64,000 nucleotides of DNA from Glandiceps talaboti (taxonomy: Eukaryota > Hemichordata > Enteropneusta > Spengelidae), in assembly GCF_964340395.1 (NCBI RefSeq), contig NC_135553.1:14547001-14611000 (forward strand), read 5' to 3'. Each line of letters begins with the position of its first letter. The stretch's first letter is position 1. The translations under genes and the position numbers were made by a program. Of the stretch, positions 11,801-31,701 are shown in pieces. The notes below the pieces were generated by a model. The model saw only the letters and a program-made list of their open reading frames with translations. It was not told where the DNA came from and did not search any database.

Positions 11801-14800
11801 AGAGAAATACATATATAGGGAATAACTGCCATATAGAAATAAATATTACAACTATTTTGATATTAATGATATTGCACTGAACTTGGTAGCTGTCCAAGTT
11901 TCTTTAAATACAGCATAACTTAAATGTTGGTTATTTCAATTATAAGCTTCCTTTTGTTTTACTGCTGTTGCTGGGTGCTAGCTAGCAAAGCTGTGGTAGC
12001 ATGTATATCCGGGTGGAACTAATGTCAGGTCGCAAGGTTGTTTTTCAAATCTCATTTGAATATTTGTCTGTGGTGATATCATATTAGATGAATGTAATGG
12101 TATGATAGACCTGTCCTGTAAATAATACAGTTGGTTTTTCTACTTAGTAGAGCATGATTTCGAGGTTTGATGAATGACAGCATATCTTGACATTAAATAT
12201 GTAAAGTTACTGAAGTGCAATATAAATGGTGACTGAGCATTTGGCATTTTCAAAAACAATACATTTTACATAGAAAGTTTTTACTCATGATTGGTGACAG
12301 TGTAATAATTCTTTTGAAATTGAAGGGGAGACTTTGAAGTCGAGCATCCAGTATACGGCCCAGCTATACATCGAGCTTGTAAATCTGGAGGTGTTGCTAT
12401 TGTCAGGTCACTACTGGGAAAGGATGTTGATGTAAAAGTTCGGTTTGAAGGCAGGTGGGTAATTTCATAACAACATATCCTTCCACTGATTAGAAAAAAA
12501 TTCACAGTCACCTCAAATGTTAAGTTTTCAATACCACTGCTGCTGATTTGTCTTTACTTTTATACAATTTGTATTTTCTTCCAGGACATGCCTTGATGCC
12601 TGTCTTGAAGGTAAGAATGAAGACAGCGCTATTGAAATACTCCAACACTGTATTCAGAGAGGGATAATTTCAAGTGTAATCGAAAATGAAGATGAATATG
12701 TCTTGTTAACACTACGTTCTGCACAGAAAGGGCTATGGAAGGTGGTAGAACTTTTGACAACACTGGAATGGTACACAAAGATCAATGCTGCTGTTAAACT
12801 TAAACCTGATGTCCACGGCCAGTGTATTCTACATCATTTATCACGTGCAGGTGAACTTGATATTCTGAATCAGGTCCTCTCCCCTGATATCAAAGATACA
12901 GTGGATAATGTGGATAGTAGCAAACGCACACCTCTATGGTATGCAATTGCTCATAGACACTGGGATGTGGCAGAAAGACTATTGTTACATGGAGCTAGGC
13001 CATGCAGATCGATATCTATGGATATCTTTTTGCATCCTCCTTACAAGGTAAAGCCACACAATTCTTCTGTAGTTTATGATGGTTGTGTTACTGTTGAAAG
13101 CAACGTACAACTACAGTTCAAATATCCTTTAAATTCTCATGTAATGTATGTGTACAGAGAATCTGCACAGAAGGAAGAAGCACAACGAATCAGATCAGGC
13201 AGCAGTAATGTCATAGAAGTTGTATTTGGTGGATCTGATGGGTTGTCAAGAGAGGATGAACAATCAAATTCATGCAATGCCACATCAGATGGTCAAAGGT
13301 CTGTTACTGAGATGAAATCAGTTGAAATACTGCAAGCTTCTCTGTCAAAAGACACACCTAAACCTACTGATGAACGCCAGATATCTCAAACATGGACAGA
13401 AAGGGAGTTGGAACAGCTTAGGGCAGTACAGAACCTGTATATGCTGGCAACCAAAGCAGACAAAGATGTTATTAAGGCACCAACAACAAGCTCCAAGTCA
13501 ATATTGCATCTAACTGCTGTATTCAATCATGCAGAGTATACTCGAAAGATCTTGAAATACAGACCAGATCTTGTTGAGACCCAGGACTCTGGGAACCGCA
13601 CGCCACTGGTTTATGCTGCCCTGGCTGGTAACAAAGATATTGTTAAGCATCTTATTAAAAAAGGCGCCAATCCAAGCCAAGGTCCATCAGTCATCTTGGC
13701 AATACTTGTGGCTTCATATGTGCATAGGAGAAAGCTATCACTGTCTGAAATGTACAGTTTTGGGACCTCTAAATCCAGCATAGTGTCTGGGTTGGCGTTT
13801 CTCTATGGCATATCTATGGTTGTGTATCATCAAAGGGATGTACTTTCAGACACTCTTTCCATTGGTAAAAGTGATTGGTTTGATGTGCTATCAATCCTGC
13901 TGACATACAATCCAGATATATTAAGTGCTTGCTCTTCCAAAGCATTAGTGGCACTTACTTTATGCATGCTTCAAGATGATAAGGTATTGAAACTCTTCCT
14001 AGACAGTGGCTTTGACATCAGTGATGCCATAGAGGAACTTGCTCTTCCTGAGACACTTGACTTTGGATCAAATCAAATGTACAATTCAAATAGAGGCATT
14101 GGTGCTGACGAGCTCATTGTATCACACATATCCAGTACCGAATCATTGAAAGGTGCAGTGAAGTGTTTTGAGATTCTTGAGTCAAGGAAATTGACCAATG
14201 CCTCTAAAACCATCCCTCAGCTAGTGCTAAATGCTGCGAATATGGAACATTGGCAGGTTGTTGATGATTTGACACGCTCTAAAGTATACAGAGATATTGG
14301 CATTGAAGATAAATGTATTTGTGATGAGCATGGTAAATCTATAATCCATCATCTTGCAAAGGCTGGTAAACTACAAGTGCTAGAGATCCTCTTGTCAGAA
14401 CTAGGAGCAATGAAGAGATGTGAGTCATTGGTATTTGATGAAGCTGACAAAAGTAATCGTACTCCTTTGTGGTATGCTATTGCTCATCAACACTGGGATG
14501 TGGCCAACCGTCTTATCCTTAATGGAGCTAATTGTAAACCTAAATTTGCCAACTTCATGCATGTAACCCGAAAGGGTAAGAGTCACCCCCCAACACCAGA
14601 TATTGATGTGCCTGACCTAATCCTTGTACATGGTTATGGGGAGATGGAATATAGTTCTGGAGTAAATTGGTATCACAGGTACTTTATGTACTATCCTGGC
14701 ATATATGCTAGTCACAGGCGGTGGCGTTGGAAAGGCAGAATAACACATGTTTGCCGAAATGGTTGCTTTGTCTCCGTACGAGTAGGTAAAATGAGAAAAC

Positions 14801-17800
14801 AAAATAGTTACTCACAAATCAAGAGTGGCGAACAAATGCAAAATAAGCACACAACAGCAGCAAAGAGTGGTATATCAGTTCGAAGCTGTAGATCACAAGC
14901 CATGGTTGAAATCTACAAACGCACATATGACAGTACAGGTGTCATGAAGAAAGTTTTCAATCGCAGAGATGGGTTTCACACACTTTTGGACACAAAACAA
15001 GGTTCAAAAGGGAGTAACCAATCAATCAGACAAATGTCTATGCTAATTTCACAGAAAGCTGAAGATAAGAAGACAACAGTAGCTAGAACTTATCAGAAGC
15101 AAAGGTCACGAACTAAGAACATCATCAGAGATATAAATGGTATGAAACAAACACGTCGTCTGTTTAAGTTATCTATATGTGGTGCTAACAAAGGTGCAAC
15201 AATACTTCACATGGTAGCAGCCACAGGAGATGTAAACCTTGTGAAAAGGATTCTCCAGTATCGACCAGACTTACTGAATAAGTTAGATGTATTGCAAAGG
15301 TTGCCAGTCTTTTATGCAGCAAGGGCTGGGAATGTTGATATTTTCAAACATCTCGTTGAGATTGGTTCGGATCTTACGCTTGGGTCGTCCCCAATACTTG
15401 CCACAGTCATATCACTAGTCCTGAATGATGGTGGTGAACTACAAAGGCAAGTGATCAAGTCAGCAATAAGGTTGTCTTCCTTTTCACCAAAGAGAGACAA
15501 GTTACTCTTGAAAGTACTTTCAACAACTTGTGGTCAACGATTCCATGACTTTGTACACAGAACCATGTTTTCACTTCCAGAAGGAAAACGTGAATGGCGA
15601 CAGATTGTTAAATATATTGCAACTTCTCCTTCAGTGCTTAACCAAGATGATCACAAATTGATGCTGTTTAATTTCGGTATAGCCCAGGATGAGATAATTT
15701 CCGAGAAACTTTTAGGTCGTGGCTTTCATGGCTGTACAGTCAAATCTACAACTCTAAATGTTTTAGAGTCTGACCAACCAAATGAAGTTGACGAAGATAA
15801 ATATACACATCTCATTGATGTTCTCATAGCCTTTGCATTACAGAAAGGTAGGCATCCAGAAAGAGCTTCTGCATATATTGAGAAGGTACTTCAAAATGAT
15901 GCCGACTATAATCTTAGTGTGGTCACTCTAATATTTTGTACTGAACGGAAGATGTGGCCAATCATAGCAGTTCTCCTCAAGAAGCTTGTTCTAGATCAAA
16001 ACATGCTCATTCACATATTGATAACAGCTATTGAAGGAAGCAAAATTGATATTGTGAAGAGGTCACTGTCAATGCTTAATTTGACTGATCCAAATGGAGA
16101 TAAGATCTTGCTTATGGCACTTCACTTGGCTTGTCGAAATGGTCATTTACACATCATAAAGGAACTGCTGCTGTTGAAAGTTGATCTATTTGCCAAATTT
16201 GACGATTCAGGAGGAGAAGAAGATCAACTACTACCATTCATGACACAAAGGTACTGGAGGACTCGCTGGACAGCCTTTCATTGGTCATGTCATAGTGGAA
16301 AGCAAGAAGTCCTTGAGTATCTGTCAGAAGCAGCAGGCGGGATAAGTGAAGCAAAATTTGGTTTATCCAGACAGTGCAATCCTGTCGAGTTGTTGTATGT
16401 GGCAATATGGACTTCGCATTATGATATAGCTGTACATTTATGTGAAAAATGGAAGCTTGACCCGACTGAAAAAACAAATATATCACATCTCTGGAGCCGA
16501 GCAGTCATATTTCCATCAGTGGAAAATATGCCCCTTGCAAGTACACTGGAAATAGCAGCTGTCAAAGGAGACCATTCACTAGTAACATACTTGTTAGAAC
16601 ATGCTTTAAAGGACAGGGAGACAGTTGGAACTATTAATTTTCCAAATGATCTCCCATCACTCACCCTTTATCATATGGCTGGCTTCTATGGTTGGCGAGA
16701 TGTCATAGAAACTCTCGTTCTAAACAATATTCCAGGTAGAGCAAGTTCTGATCATAATGGTTTGACGCCAGCCGTGTATGCTATGGTTGGAAATCAGCAA
16801 GAATGCTATCCACGACTTTGTGAACTGGAAGAAGCTGAATGTGGTAGTCTAAAAAATCATTACAAGCTGTTGGTCCCTCTGATGACAAATGGCGAGGAAT
16901 CTGATAATGACAGTTCACATAAAAGAAGCAACTCGGACAGGTCATTGGCACCGAGAGACGTCACACGAACGTATCACATGGTACCAACATTTGGTTGGTT
17001 TCGCCAGTATATGGGGAGTAATAGTACCAAAATAGGAAAGAGTGCAGCTTACAATCTTGTACACCCTGAAGTCATTGGTACACATGGTTTAGTTTCCACT
17101 TCAAAAATGCCAAGTTATAATGCAAAGTGGGAGTTACCAGGAAATCGAATGTACAGACCAGGATACACTACTATCTACTGCAAGGAGCAGACACGCTTCG
17201 GGAGAAGGGGGTGGTGTTACTCGTATCATACGCCCGAATTTGCTATCAAACCAGAACCAATCCTTAATAGCATACGGACGTCTGTGCTAAACGGTGCTTG
17301 TAATGCTGCTAAATATATGATAAGAGCAGCATTCATGGATTTGCCATATTTTTGGCATATATCTGATGAAGATACGTTAAAAGTATTCCAAGAAATACTA
17401 GGCACAGCAGCAACTAAGGGTAGTACAGATGTAATCGAACTGCTCCTCGCTAAACAGACACCAAGCGACCTTCAACGTATTCTAAATGAATACAATAGCA
17501 TACCTGTATTCTCAGCATTAGGCTTTGCTGTTGCTCACAACCAAAAAGAATGTGTTGACATACTTCTGAAATTTGGTGCTAAAGCAGATGGTGAACATGG
17601 ACGAGGCAACCAGAATATTCTCCATATCGCTATCGAATTCTTTGCAAGTGAAGAAATTGTAAAAGTACTGCTGGAACACATCAGCCAGGAAGCACATCAG
17701 GCTTTGGATTCTTCTGATTTGTCGCCAGCGCACTATGCATGTGCAGTTGGTCGATCAGAAATACTACCATACTTTGTAACTAATGACGAAACATCTCTAG

Positions 17801-18435
17801 ATGATCACCAATCGAACCACTTGGAACTTCTTGACAATACATGTTTTCACTGTCTGAGAATTCAAAGCTGTGGTTGGTTCGCTGAACACATGAAACAGAA
17901 TGAGAGTGGGTTACAGAATCTCCCAATGGCACATCAAATGGCAATTCCACATGTTCTGAAATTATCAAGGCGAATCGCCAGATCATCACTGCCCATGGCT
18001 CCACCCATGCACTCAATATATCAATGGCTTCTTACTCATGGAATAACAGAAACATCAAGGCAAATGGTAACTACCTTTGTGAAAAACACAAGCGACAGTC
18101 TCTCAGACCTTGGTTGCGACAATACCAACATAATACATCTTGTACGAGCATGTTATGGAAGAGAACCTGGACAAGAGGTGGTGCCTAATGCAGCCATGGC
18201 AGCACTAGAAATTCTTGCTTCATCTGTTACAGTAGACCTGAGAATCAGCCTCGTAGAATTTGTTATCAATTTCTATGGTGATATTGATATTAAAGAAATA
18301 CTTCACAGAGCAATTGTTCTGAAGCTTCCGAATCTGGCTGACGCTATGTATAAAGTGTGCGGAGATGATACTGAGTTTAAAGGAAACTCCGCTGATGAAA
18401 CAGCCAAGGCTTTTGGTTTTAAGCTGTCCATGTAA
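2742..18435 (+). CDS. Giant N-myristoylated ankyrin-repeat protein (7-exon model)
   Basis: The model joins 2742-2838, 6442-6495, 7150-8589, 9332-11063, 11575-11638, 12326-12454 and 12585-18435. Every junction has GT-AG ends and matching phase (1,1,1,1,2,2). The sum is 3,122 codons if one base is dropped in the G run at 9604-9608. The product of about 3,121 aa starts with a myristoylation-type N-terminus and continues with a Thr/Glu/Gln-rich region containing 67-aa repeats. A conserved-looking globular block ends near residue 530, and more than a dozen degenerate ankyrin repeats (TPLHYA, TALHLA, RTPLWYAI and similar) fill the rest. No transmembrane, kinase or death domain is seen. The likely role is a membrane-tethered scaffold; partners are unknown. 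The gene could be a pseudogene if the frameshift is real. Further small exons in the long intron 1 cannot be excluded. Confidence 0.75.
3352..3597. mobile_element. 246-bp MITE, copy 1 (in intron 1)
   Basis: A 17-bp terminal inverted repeat, CAATAGGGAACTTGCAA at 3352-3368, is perfectly mirrored at 3581-3597. A close second copy lies at 6659-6912. The element contains a G13 run at 3482-3494 and a 14-bp perfect palindrome CTGAGCATGCTCAG at 3561-3574. It has no coding capacity. Confidence 0.8.
5523..5642 (+). repeat. (TGTA)n microsatellite
   Basis: About 120 bp of TGTT then TGTA units with few interruptions, in intron 1 of the ankyrin gene. A GT-rich lead-in runs from 5463. Long apparent frames of repeated Tyr-Val-Cys-Met or Ile-His-Thr in this area come only from this repeat. 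Confidence 0.95.
5700..6131. mobile_element. Foldback element (imperfect 430-bp palindrome)
   Basis: The left arm (AATTTATACCCTGG at about 5717) is mirrored by CCAGGGTATAAATT near 6101. Matching continues inward through an ACTCAAAACGTT block, an ATATTTTCTTC/ATTCATCC block and CCTAAGGG at the centre (about 5927). The arms are diverged but co-linear. The reverse complement of the right arm resembles 37979-38130 in the PIDD1-like region, so the half-unit is a dispersed repeat family. Confidence 0.65.
6369..6400 (+). repeat. (TGTC)n microsatellite
   Basis: Eight TGTC/CTGT units lie just upstream of the acceptor of ankyrin-gene exon 2 and may act as part of its pyrimidine-rich tract. Confidence 0.85.
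6442..6495 (+). CDS. Ankyrin gene exon 2 (18 codons, phase 1-1)
   Basis: The exon runs from an ACAACAG acceptor to a TCTG|GTAAGT donor. It codes a short Lys/Glu-rich linker (WEKKNEEKVSTGQGQNS). Entry and exit phases are both 1, so it could be skipped without a frame change. It is supported by phase agreement on both sides and by composition similar to exon 3, but it is short. Confidence 0.45.
6659..6912. mobile_element. 254-bp MITE, copy 2 (in intron 2)
   Basis: Co-linear with the copy at 3352-3597, including the internal palindrome CTGAGCATGCTCAG (6877-6890) and the right terminus TTGCAAGTTCCCTATTG (6896-6912). The left terminus has two mismatches. The G run of copy 1 is absent here. Confidence 0.8.
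7150..8589 (+). CDS. Ankyrin gene exon 3: Thr/Gln-rich region and N-terminal globular block
   Basis: The exon starts after a TTTTTTACAG acceptor and ends at ATAGCAG|GTATGC, 480 codons in phase 1-1. The frame is open across the whole exon. The first 300 residues are polar and include a 67-aa repeat (SDHPTEPINRGQIVTESTP at about 7482 and SEHLRKPTSRGQTLTENTP at about 7683) with a weaker third copy near 7780. The last 130 residues look folded: a VLPINDKTTLAECRQTLKD block resembles the start of a ubiquitin-like fold, and a conserved-looking CWGFDFVPLDEYSP segment follows. No named domain is claimed. Confidence 0.7.
9332..11063 (+). CDS. Ankyrin gene exon 4: ankyrin repeats, with frameshift
   Basis: The acceptor CTTTTTAAAG and donor TCTCG|GTAAGT bound 1,732 bases. 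Ankyrin repeats start at once (IHEAASYGNTDAVDRII, STPLHYAAANGHVSTSKLI, RTALHLALYNKKN). The reading frame changes at the G5 run 9604-9608: the first frame ends in LLENGG and the second resumes as ASILGKEDVNGNTPLSLL, exactly where an ankyrin loop reads ENGAS. Removing one G restores both the repeat and the exit phase (1,731 = 2 + 1,728 + 1). At least seven further repeats follow to 11063. Confidence 0.75.
9604..9608 (+). other. Apparent 1-bp insertion in a G5 run
   Basis: Five G residues stand where four would keep the ankyrin frame. The base change alone moves the reading frame from the 9332-9607 frame to the 9605-11063 frame. The cause could be an assembly or sequencing error, an allele, or a real inactivating mutation. 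Confidence 0.8.
11575..11638 (+). CDS. Ankyrin gene exon 5 (21 codons)
   Basis: A TTTTTTCCTGTAG acceptor and CCGAG|GTAAGT donor bound 64 bases with entry phase 1 and exit phase 2. The peptide reads about EVERPRLSDISEFNLENVIN, a linker between two ankyrin blocks. Both splice sites are strong. Confidence 0.6.
12326..12454 (+). CDS. Ankyrin gene exon 6 (one ankyrin repeat)
   Basis: The exon runs from a TGAAATTGAAG acceptor to GGCAG|GTGGGT, phase 2-2. It codes GDFEVEHPVYGPAIHRACKS and then VAIVRSLLGKDVDVKVRFEG, a recognisable ankyrin helix-turn-helix. The acceptor lacks a long pyrimidine tract, but the phase fits both neighbours. Confidence 0.6.
12585..18435 (+). CDS. Ankyrin gene last exon (1,950 codons)
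   Basis: A TTTTCTTCCAG acceptor opens one uninterrupted 5.85-kb coding exon ending in TAA at 18433-18435. It carries many divergent ankyrin repeats. A large unit is duplicated. HHLSRAGELDILNQVL plus RTPLWYAIAHRHWDVAERLL (12830-12985) recurs as IHHLAKAGKLQVLEILL plus RTPLWYAIAHQHWDVANRLI (14345-14520). ILHLTAVFNHAEYTRKIL (13500) recurs as ILHMVAATGDVNLVKRIL (15203). The region at about 14620-15130 is basic and non-ankyrin. The C-terminal 250 residues have no recognised domain. No membrane segment is seen. Confidence 0.85.
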
Positions 18436-19570
18436 ACTCAATTCGTGAATGGACTGATGTTTTCGACAAATTAAATGCTGACTCTGGCAATTTAAAGTCT
18501 ACGTACTGAAGATATATTGGTACGGTGAACATACATTTTGGAAGCTGCTCTCGAACTGCCATCACGTGTTGATGATGGTGGCCTGATAATTTGTGGAACC
18601 AATAGCTCCCACTCTACACAACTATTGGTGATCAACTATTGGAAGTGATAAAAGATTTTAAAGAAAACCCTTGAAGTGAAATAACAGACGTTTCGAGCAA
18701 AGTCTTCAGTATTTACATTGCTGTGACCAGAATTTGAAATGAGCGAAACCAGTCAATGCAGCGAAGAACAAATTGAATATACCACATAAAAAACACCATG
18801 CCTGCTTGCAAGAATGCATTACAAATCAGGTGGAATTGGGCTAATGTAAATGATTTAATGATTCAAAATGGCTTCAATGTACTGAGAAGGAAATATATTT
18901 ATAGTCAAGGAGTACTTTGATCCCAACAAAATTCTGTATGATAGATCGGACATATAAAAGTGTTTGGAGACAGTCCAAATGACGCACCATTGGTATGGAG
19001 AGACATGGAATTGACCAATCGCCCTGAGCACTGAATTACGCTATTTGATTGGTCAATGGAATCTGTCAATCAATCTCGTCGATCGATCAATTGATATGAT
19101 ATGTTAATAACAAAACAGTAGACATCTGTTTACATTCCTAGTGACAAATAATTCACCTGGTGAACAACTTACCTTCAATGTAAGGAAAGTATTCAGGATG
19201 CTGTCAATATGGTTCAATCTCTCAATAAACATTACTTTGCTTGACATCAATGACAGAAGACAGGGGAAGGGGAAATAAATCATAATGTAAATTATAATGC
19301 GAGTGGTTTCGTAACAACATCTTTACATGTGAATCTAAAGAGCCTCAACATCATGCACCAATCATACCACATATGATAGAGAAGAATCTTCGGAGTTGTT
19401 TACTGCATCAGTTTAGAGAAGAGTCAACCAAAGTGTTGGATTACTATTGATAAATGCTTTATGCAGTGACATGGACTCAATAAAATAACGACGTATCAAA
19501 ATGGTAATTCCCCAGGTACGGTGATGATGCTTATTATGCGACAAAGTGGAATATTGTCAGATCTGTATCC
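18436..19570 (+). other. Probable 3' UTR and flank of the ankyrin gene
   Basis: No coding frame. AATAAA hexamers occur at 19224-19229 and 19479-19484 and are the best candidates for the poly(A) signal of the ankyrin transcript. That would give a 3' UTR of roughly 0.8-1.1 kb. Confidence 0.45.
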
Positions 19571-19976
19571 ACTCCACTTGTTCTACAGAACGTCAGTACC
19601 AATAGCACTATAACAATTACATCGCCCGATAAGATGTGAATGAGCTCTTTTATTGCTGTTGTATGTATAATGTATGCACGTGCAGAGTTCACGAGTCCTT
19701 CCTTTTCTGGATACTAACTGTATAATACTCATCACATGAGTTTTTCCTGAATGGGCGTACTTCAAGCACGGCGATGTCAAGAAGAATCGTAGCCATACGC
19801 CATTATTAAATGAAATATGAAATATATGACAGAACTTCTCTGAACAGTAAGTCTTCGACCAATTTGACAATCATATAGAATCGACAAATCTTGCTATTTT
19901 TTGAATGGGTCCAATCCCAATGAAGCAATATCAAGTAATTTCTTAGCCAGTATTTATTACAATTTTTATCCAGCCA

Positions 19977-20295
19977 CCCATCCATCCATCTATCAAACTA
20001 TTCATCAACCGGACCCAGCCAACCATTCGTTCGTCTGTTCGTCTGTCCATCCATCCACCCGTCCGTCAATTTGTCCATCCATTCATTCATCCATCCATCC
20101 ATCCATCCATCCATCCATCCATCCATCCATCCATGCATGCATGTATGCATGCATGTATCTATCTATCTATCCATCCATCCATGCATGCATCCGGCCATCC
20201 ATCCATCCATCCATCGATCCAACCATCCAATCATCCATCCATCCATCCACTCAAACATGCATGTATCCATCCATCCATCCATCCATCCATCCATT
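19977..20295 (+). repeat. (CCAT)n microsatellite
   Basis: About 320 bp of ATCC/CCAT units with drift to ATGC and ATCT. Open frames rich in Ile-His-Pro-Ser through this stretch are products of the repeat. Confidence 0.95.
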
Positions 20296-20483
20296 CATTC
20301 ATCAATTAATTAATCATGCCCAATGTCAATCAATGAAAAAGTAATCAGGACAGATTTATTTTATGAAGTATACACTATAAGTATAGTTTGAAAAAAAGAA
20401 ATAAGTATATATTGACACCAAAATAACAATCAATAAATCGATTGATCGGTTGATCGGTTAATTGAACGATGGATTAGTTAATG

Positions 20484-20776
<293 letters not shown>

Positions 20777-21897
20777 TTAAATCAATCAAGCGAATAACCG
20801 AGTCAATCATTCGGACAGCCAAACAGCCTTACCAAAAGTATACACCTTTAATGTGAAGTATAAGCCGATGACGTTGACATCGAGACAAAATGAAATGAAA
20901 TCTGTGCTAATCACGTATTCATTCAAAGGATCTGTGTTTTGAAAAATCTGACTGAATAATGCTAACAAATAAATTTATAAATGTAAGATTTTAATATATC
21001 GACGACTTCGAAGCACGTATATCTAAGACTTCATGTAGTTATATTATATAGGCCTATACCTCAGATTCTATTGAAAACAGATACGCAATTATGTTTATTG
21101 CTTTTGGGTTGACTGTAGTCTTGAATTTATGCATATGATAAATATCCCTGCAAATTGTTATGGTTGGACTAATTCCTTTGACTTCTTTCCGAAGTGAAAC
21201 TATGGTTAGCTTTCAGGTTTTGCTATTTTCCAGTTATTCATATCGGCTTTAAACCAAGTATTGTACATTTTAAGAAGAAACTCCGTCACTACAAATATCG
21301 TTACAATCGCTCAATTCTTCTGAAAACGCCCAACTCTGTTTGAAAGTTTTCCAAGACACGAAGTTTTATCACAAGCAATTTTCAACTATAATATTAATCT
21401 ACAATTCGTTTGAACTCGTCTTCAAAACTTATTGAAATGCTATCGTTAAAGTATTATTATTGCATTGTAGTCAAAGCATGTCCATCATCTAAGAAACACA
21501 CCTAAAGAGCTGGAAATGTGTTCACAGATGTTCCAAGGCTCATCTTTTTGAGAGTGACAACACAATCTCGTTCACGGATCGATGTCTCATGGTATTCTGG
21601 TGTCACACAACTGGTCGCATTAAATAAACGTATCCGTACTAAAAGAAAAGTTTGATCTCCTTTAATTGCATATCTGTTTTCTATAGGGGAACGAGGACGA
21701 ACTTATTTGGTAAAATGTATGTACTCAAGAAATGGTACTCCTAAGGATGTGTGCAACTAATAATTTAGTCGTGTTTTTTCAGAAGACTCAATAATGTTAT
21801 GTTCTTGTAACCATGTTGTTGTCCGACATGAATAGAGATTAAATCCAAACATTGAAATACTTTGACTAATAACTATTAATATTATTAATTTGATCGT
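20777..21897. other. Intergenic, no gene seen
   Basis: AT-rich DNA between two microsatellites, with no open frame, splice-bounded exon or repeat that I can support. Confidence 0.4.
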
Positions 21898-21898
21898 G

Positions 21899-21935
<37 letters not shown>

Positions 21936-22100
21936 CATATCAATCGATTGATCGATGTCTGCCAGTCCGTCCGATGTGTATGTTTGTGTGTGTGTATGTA
22001 TGTATGTATGTATGTATGTATGTATGTATGTATGCATGTATGTATGTATGTATGTATGTATGTATGCATGTATGTATGTACGCACGTACGTACGTACACA
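21898..22100 (+). repeat. (TCTG)n and (TATG)n microsatellites
   Basis: TCTG units at 21898-21935, then TATG/TATGC units at about 21988-22090, ending in a CGTA-rich stretch. Long frames on both strands here are repeat artefacts. Confidence 0.95.
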
Positions 22101-23690
22101 CGCACATGTCTGCCTGTACGATGTAAAATAGCCCAACGAATAGTTCTATTGTATGATTGCAGAGCATTGTTGTGAACGTCATCATGAGAATATTACCTTT
22201 TGAGCAATGCGCGTTTTGTTCATATTCAGGGGCCAAAATAAGAGTTAGACAAAAGAACTCAAACCTGTGCTTAGGTTGTACACAGTGAGTACCATGGGAG
22301 CTTATATTCCCCTTTACAGTATTTACACGACTACCCTGGCAGACATCCAATACACACTGGTATTCGATTCGTTTTGAATACTTGGTCACGAATCTTTATA
22401 TCGGCCCGAACGACCTATCACCTTTTTCTTTCACTTGTTCCGTTTCATTAGTTTCCAGCCTTTGGTGGTGTTGGGGTATGCTGATGGCTTTCATTCATTT
22501 TGTGTGACATCTATCGCTGTGCTTTCTATTGAAATTTGTCAAACAGTCTTGAAATATGTCAATTATACCCGAGGCTGATGATGTACCACAAAGAAGGTCT
22601 TTATATTGCTTGGTTTAAATCAAGCAAACGTAATATCACTGCGAAATCAGGGCTGTTAATCGAACACAAAGTTCTGATACAAACAGTCAAATGATTATAA
22701 AAGCTGTGGTCTAGCGTGGATCCTTGTTACACACTAAATTCTCCGTGATACAAATATAGATTCTTTAATATTGTCGAGATATATAGAATCGGAGCAAATG
22801 CAAGACGAGCAAGCGAACACACGTACACACATTTAAACATAAATACACACATATTACGCAGAAATCTGTTTATTAATATTTGTGACAAAGGTTTTGGAAA
22901 CATTTCAATTGTCAATTAATTTTTCACAAGTTGCCATTATTATCAATTGATACAATCAATGTCACATGACAGTTATTGGACAAGCTTTATCAAAATACAT
23001 GTTACTGCAAATTAGGAAACTTAGATACAAAGCATTAACAAATGACATTGCTTAACTAAATATAAAATTTAAACACACTAGTATTTCAATCTACACTCAT
23101 AATCCTTTTTTCCCCAACTATATGGTTCTAGTCTCATGCTTCTTTTGGCATCACCAATAAAGTAAACATGTAGAAGTCAAGTTGAAGCCAACATGATGGT
23201 AAGAGACAATCACAGAACGCTAACCACCATTTAAATATAATTTCAACAATAGATGGATAAAGATGAACAAAAAAAACAATAATAGTGGAAGGTGCATTGA
23301 AGTGCGATGCCGCTGATTAATTCACTTTCTATCTTTCTGCTGTCACGTTAGAATATAATTAAGTGGGTACAAATTGACTCTCAGACTATGTATTGCTTCA
23401 GTACGTTTTGTAATTTGAGTCTCTACTATACTACCACCATGTGTGGAGTATAGAGCTATGCTGCCGTCTGATGATGTCGCAGTCTTTCTGCATCATTTTG
23501 TGCATGATGGAAGTCATTTGGAATTTGATTTATATAAAAGACTTTTACTTCACGAAGTACTGCACCGTATCTGATTAATATCCCACAGTCATGATCAAAG
23601 CTATTAAACCTATATTCAAATTGATATGCTGTCAAGCTGTTCTCAAGTTTTAAAGAGATCAAAGGTTATTTCGTCATGACGTTGATTGCA
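22101..23690. other. Intergenic, downstream of the first PIDD1-like gene
   Basis: No gene is seen on either strand. On the minus strand this lies 3' of the PIDD1-like stop codon and may carry its 3' UTR; minus-strand AATAAA hexamers occur near 23698-23693 and 22874-22869. Confidence 0.4.
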
Positions 23691-23730
23691 TTTTTATTAT
23701 CCTTCAGTCTGCTAACAGCATTAAACGTCC

Positions 23731-31701
<7,971 letters not shown>

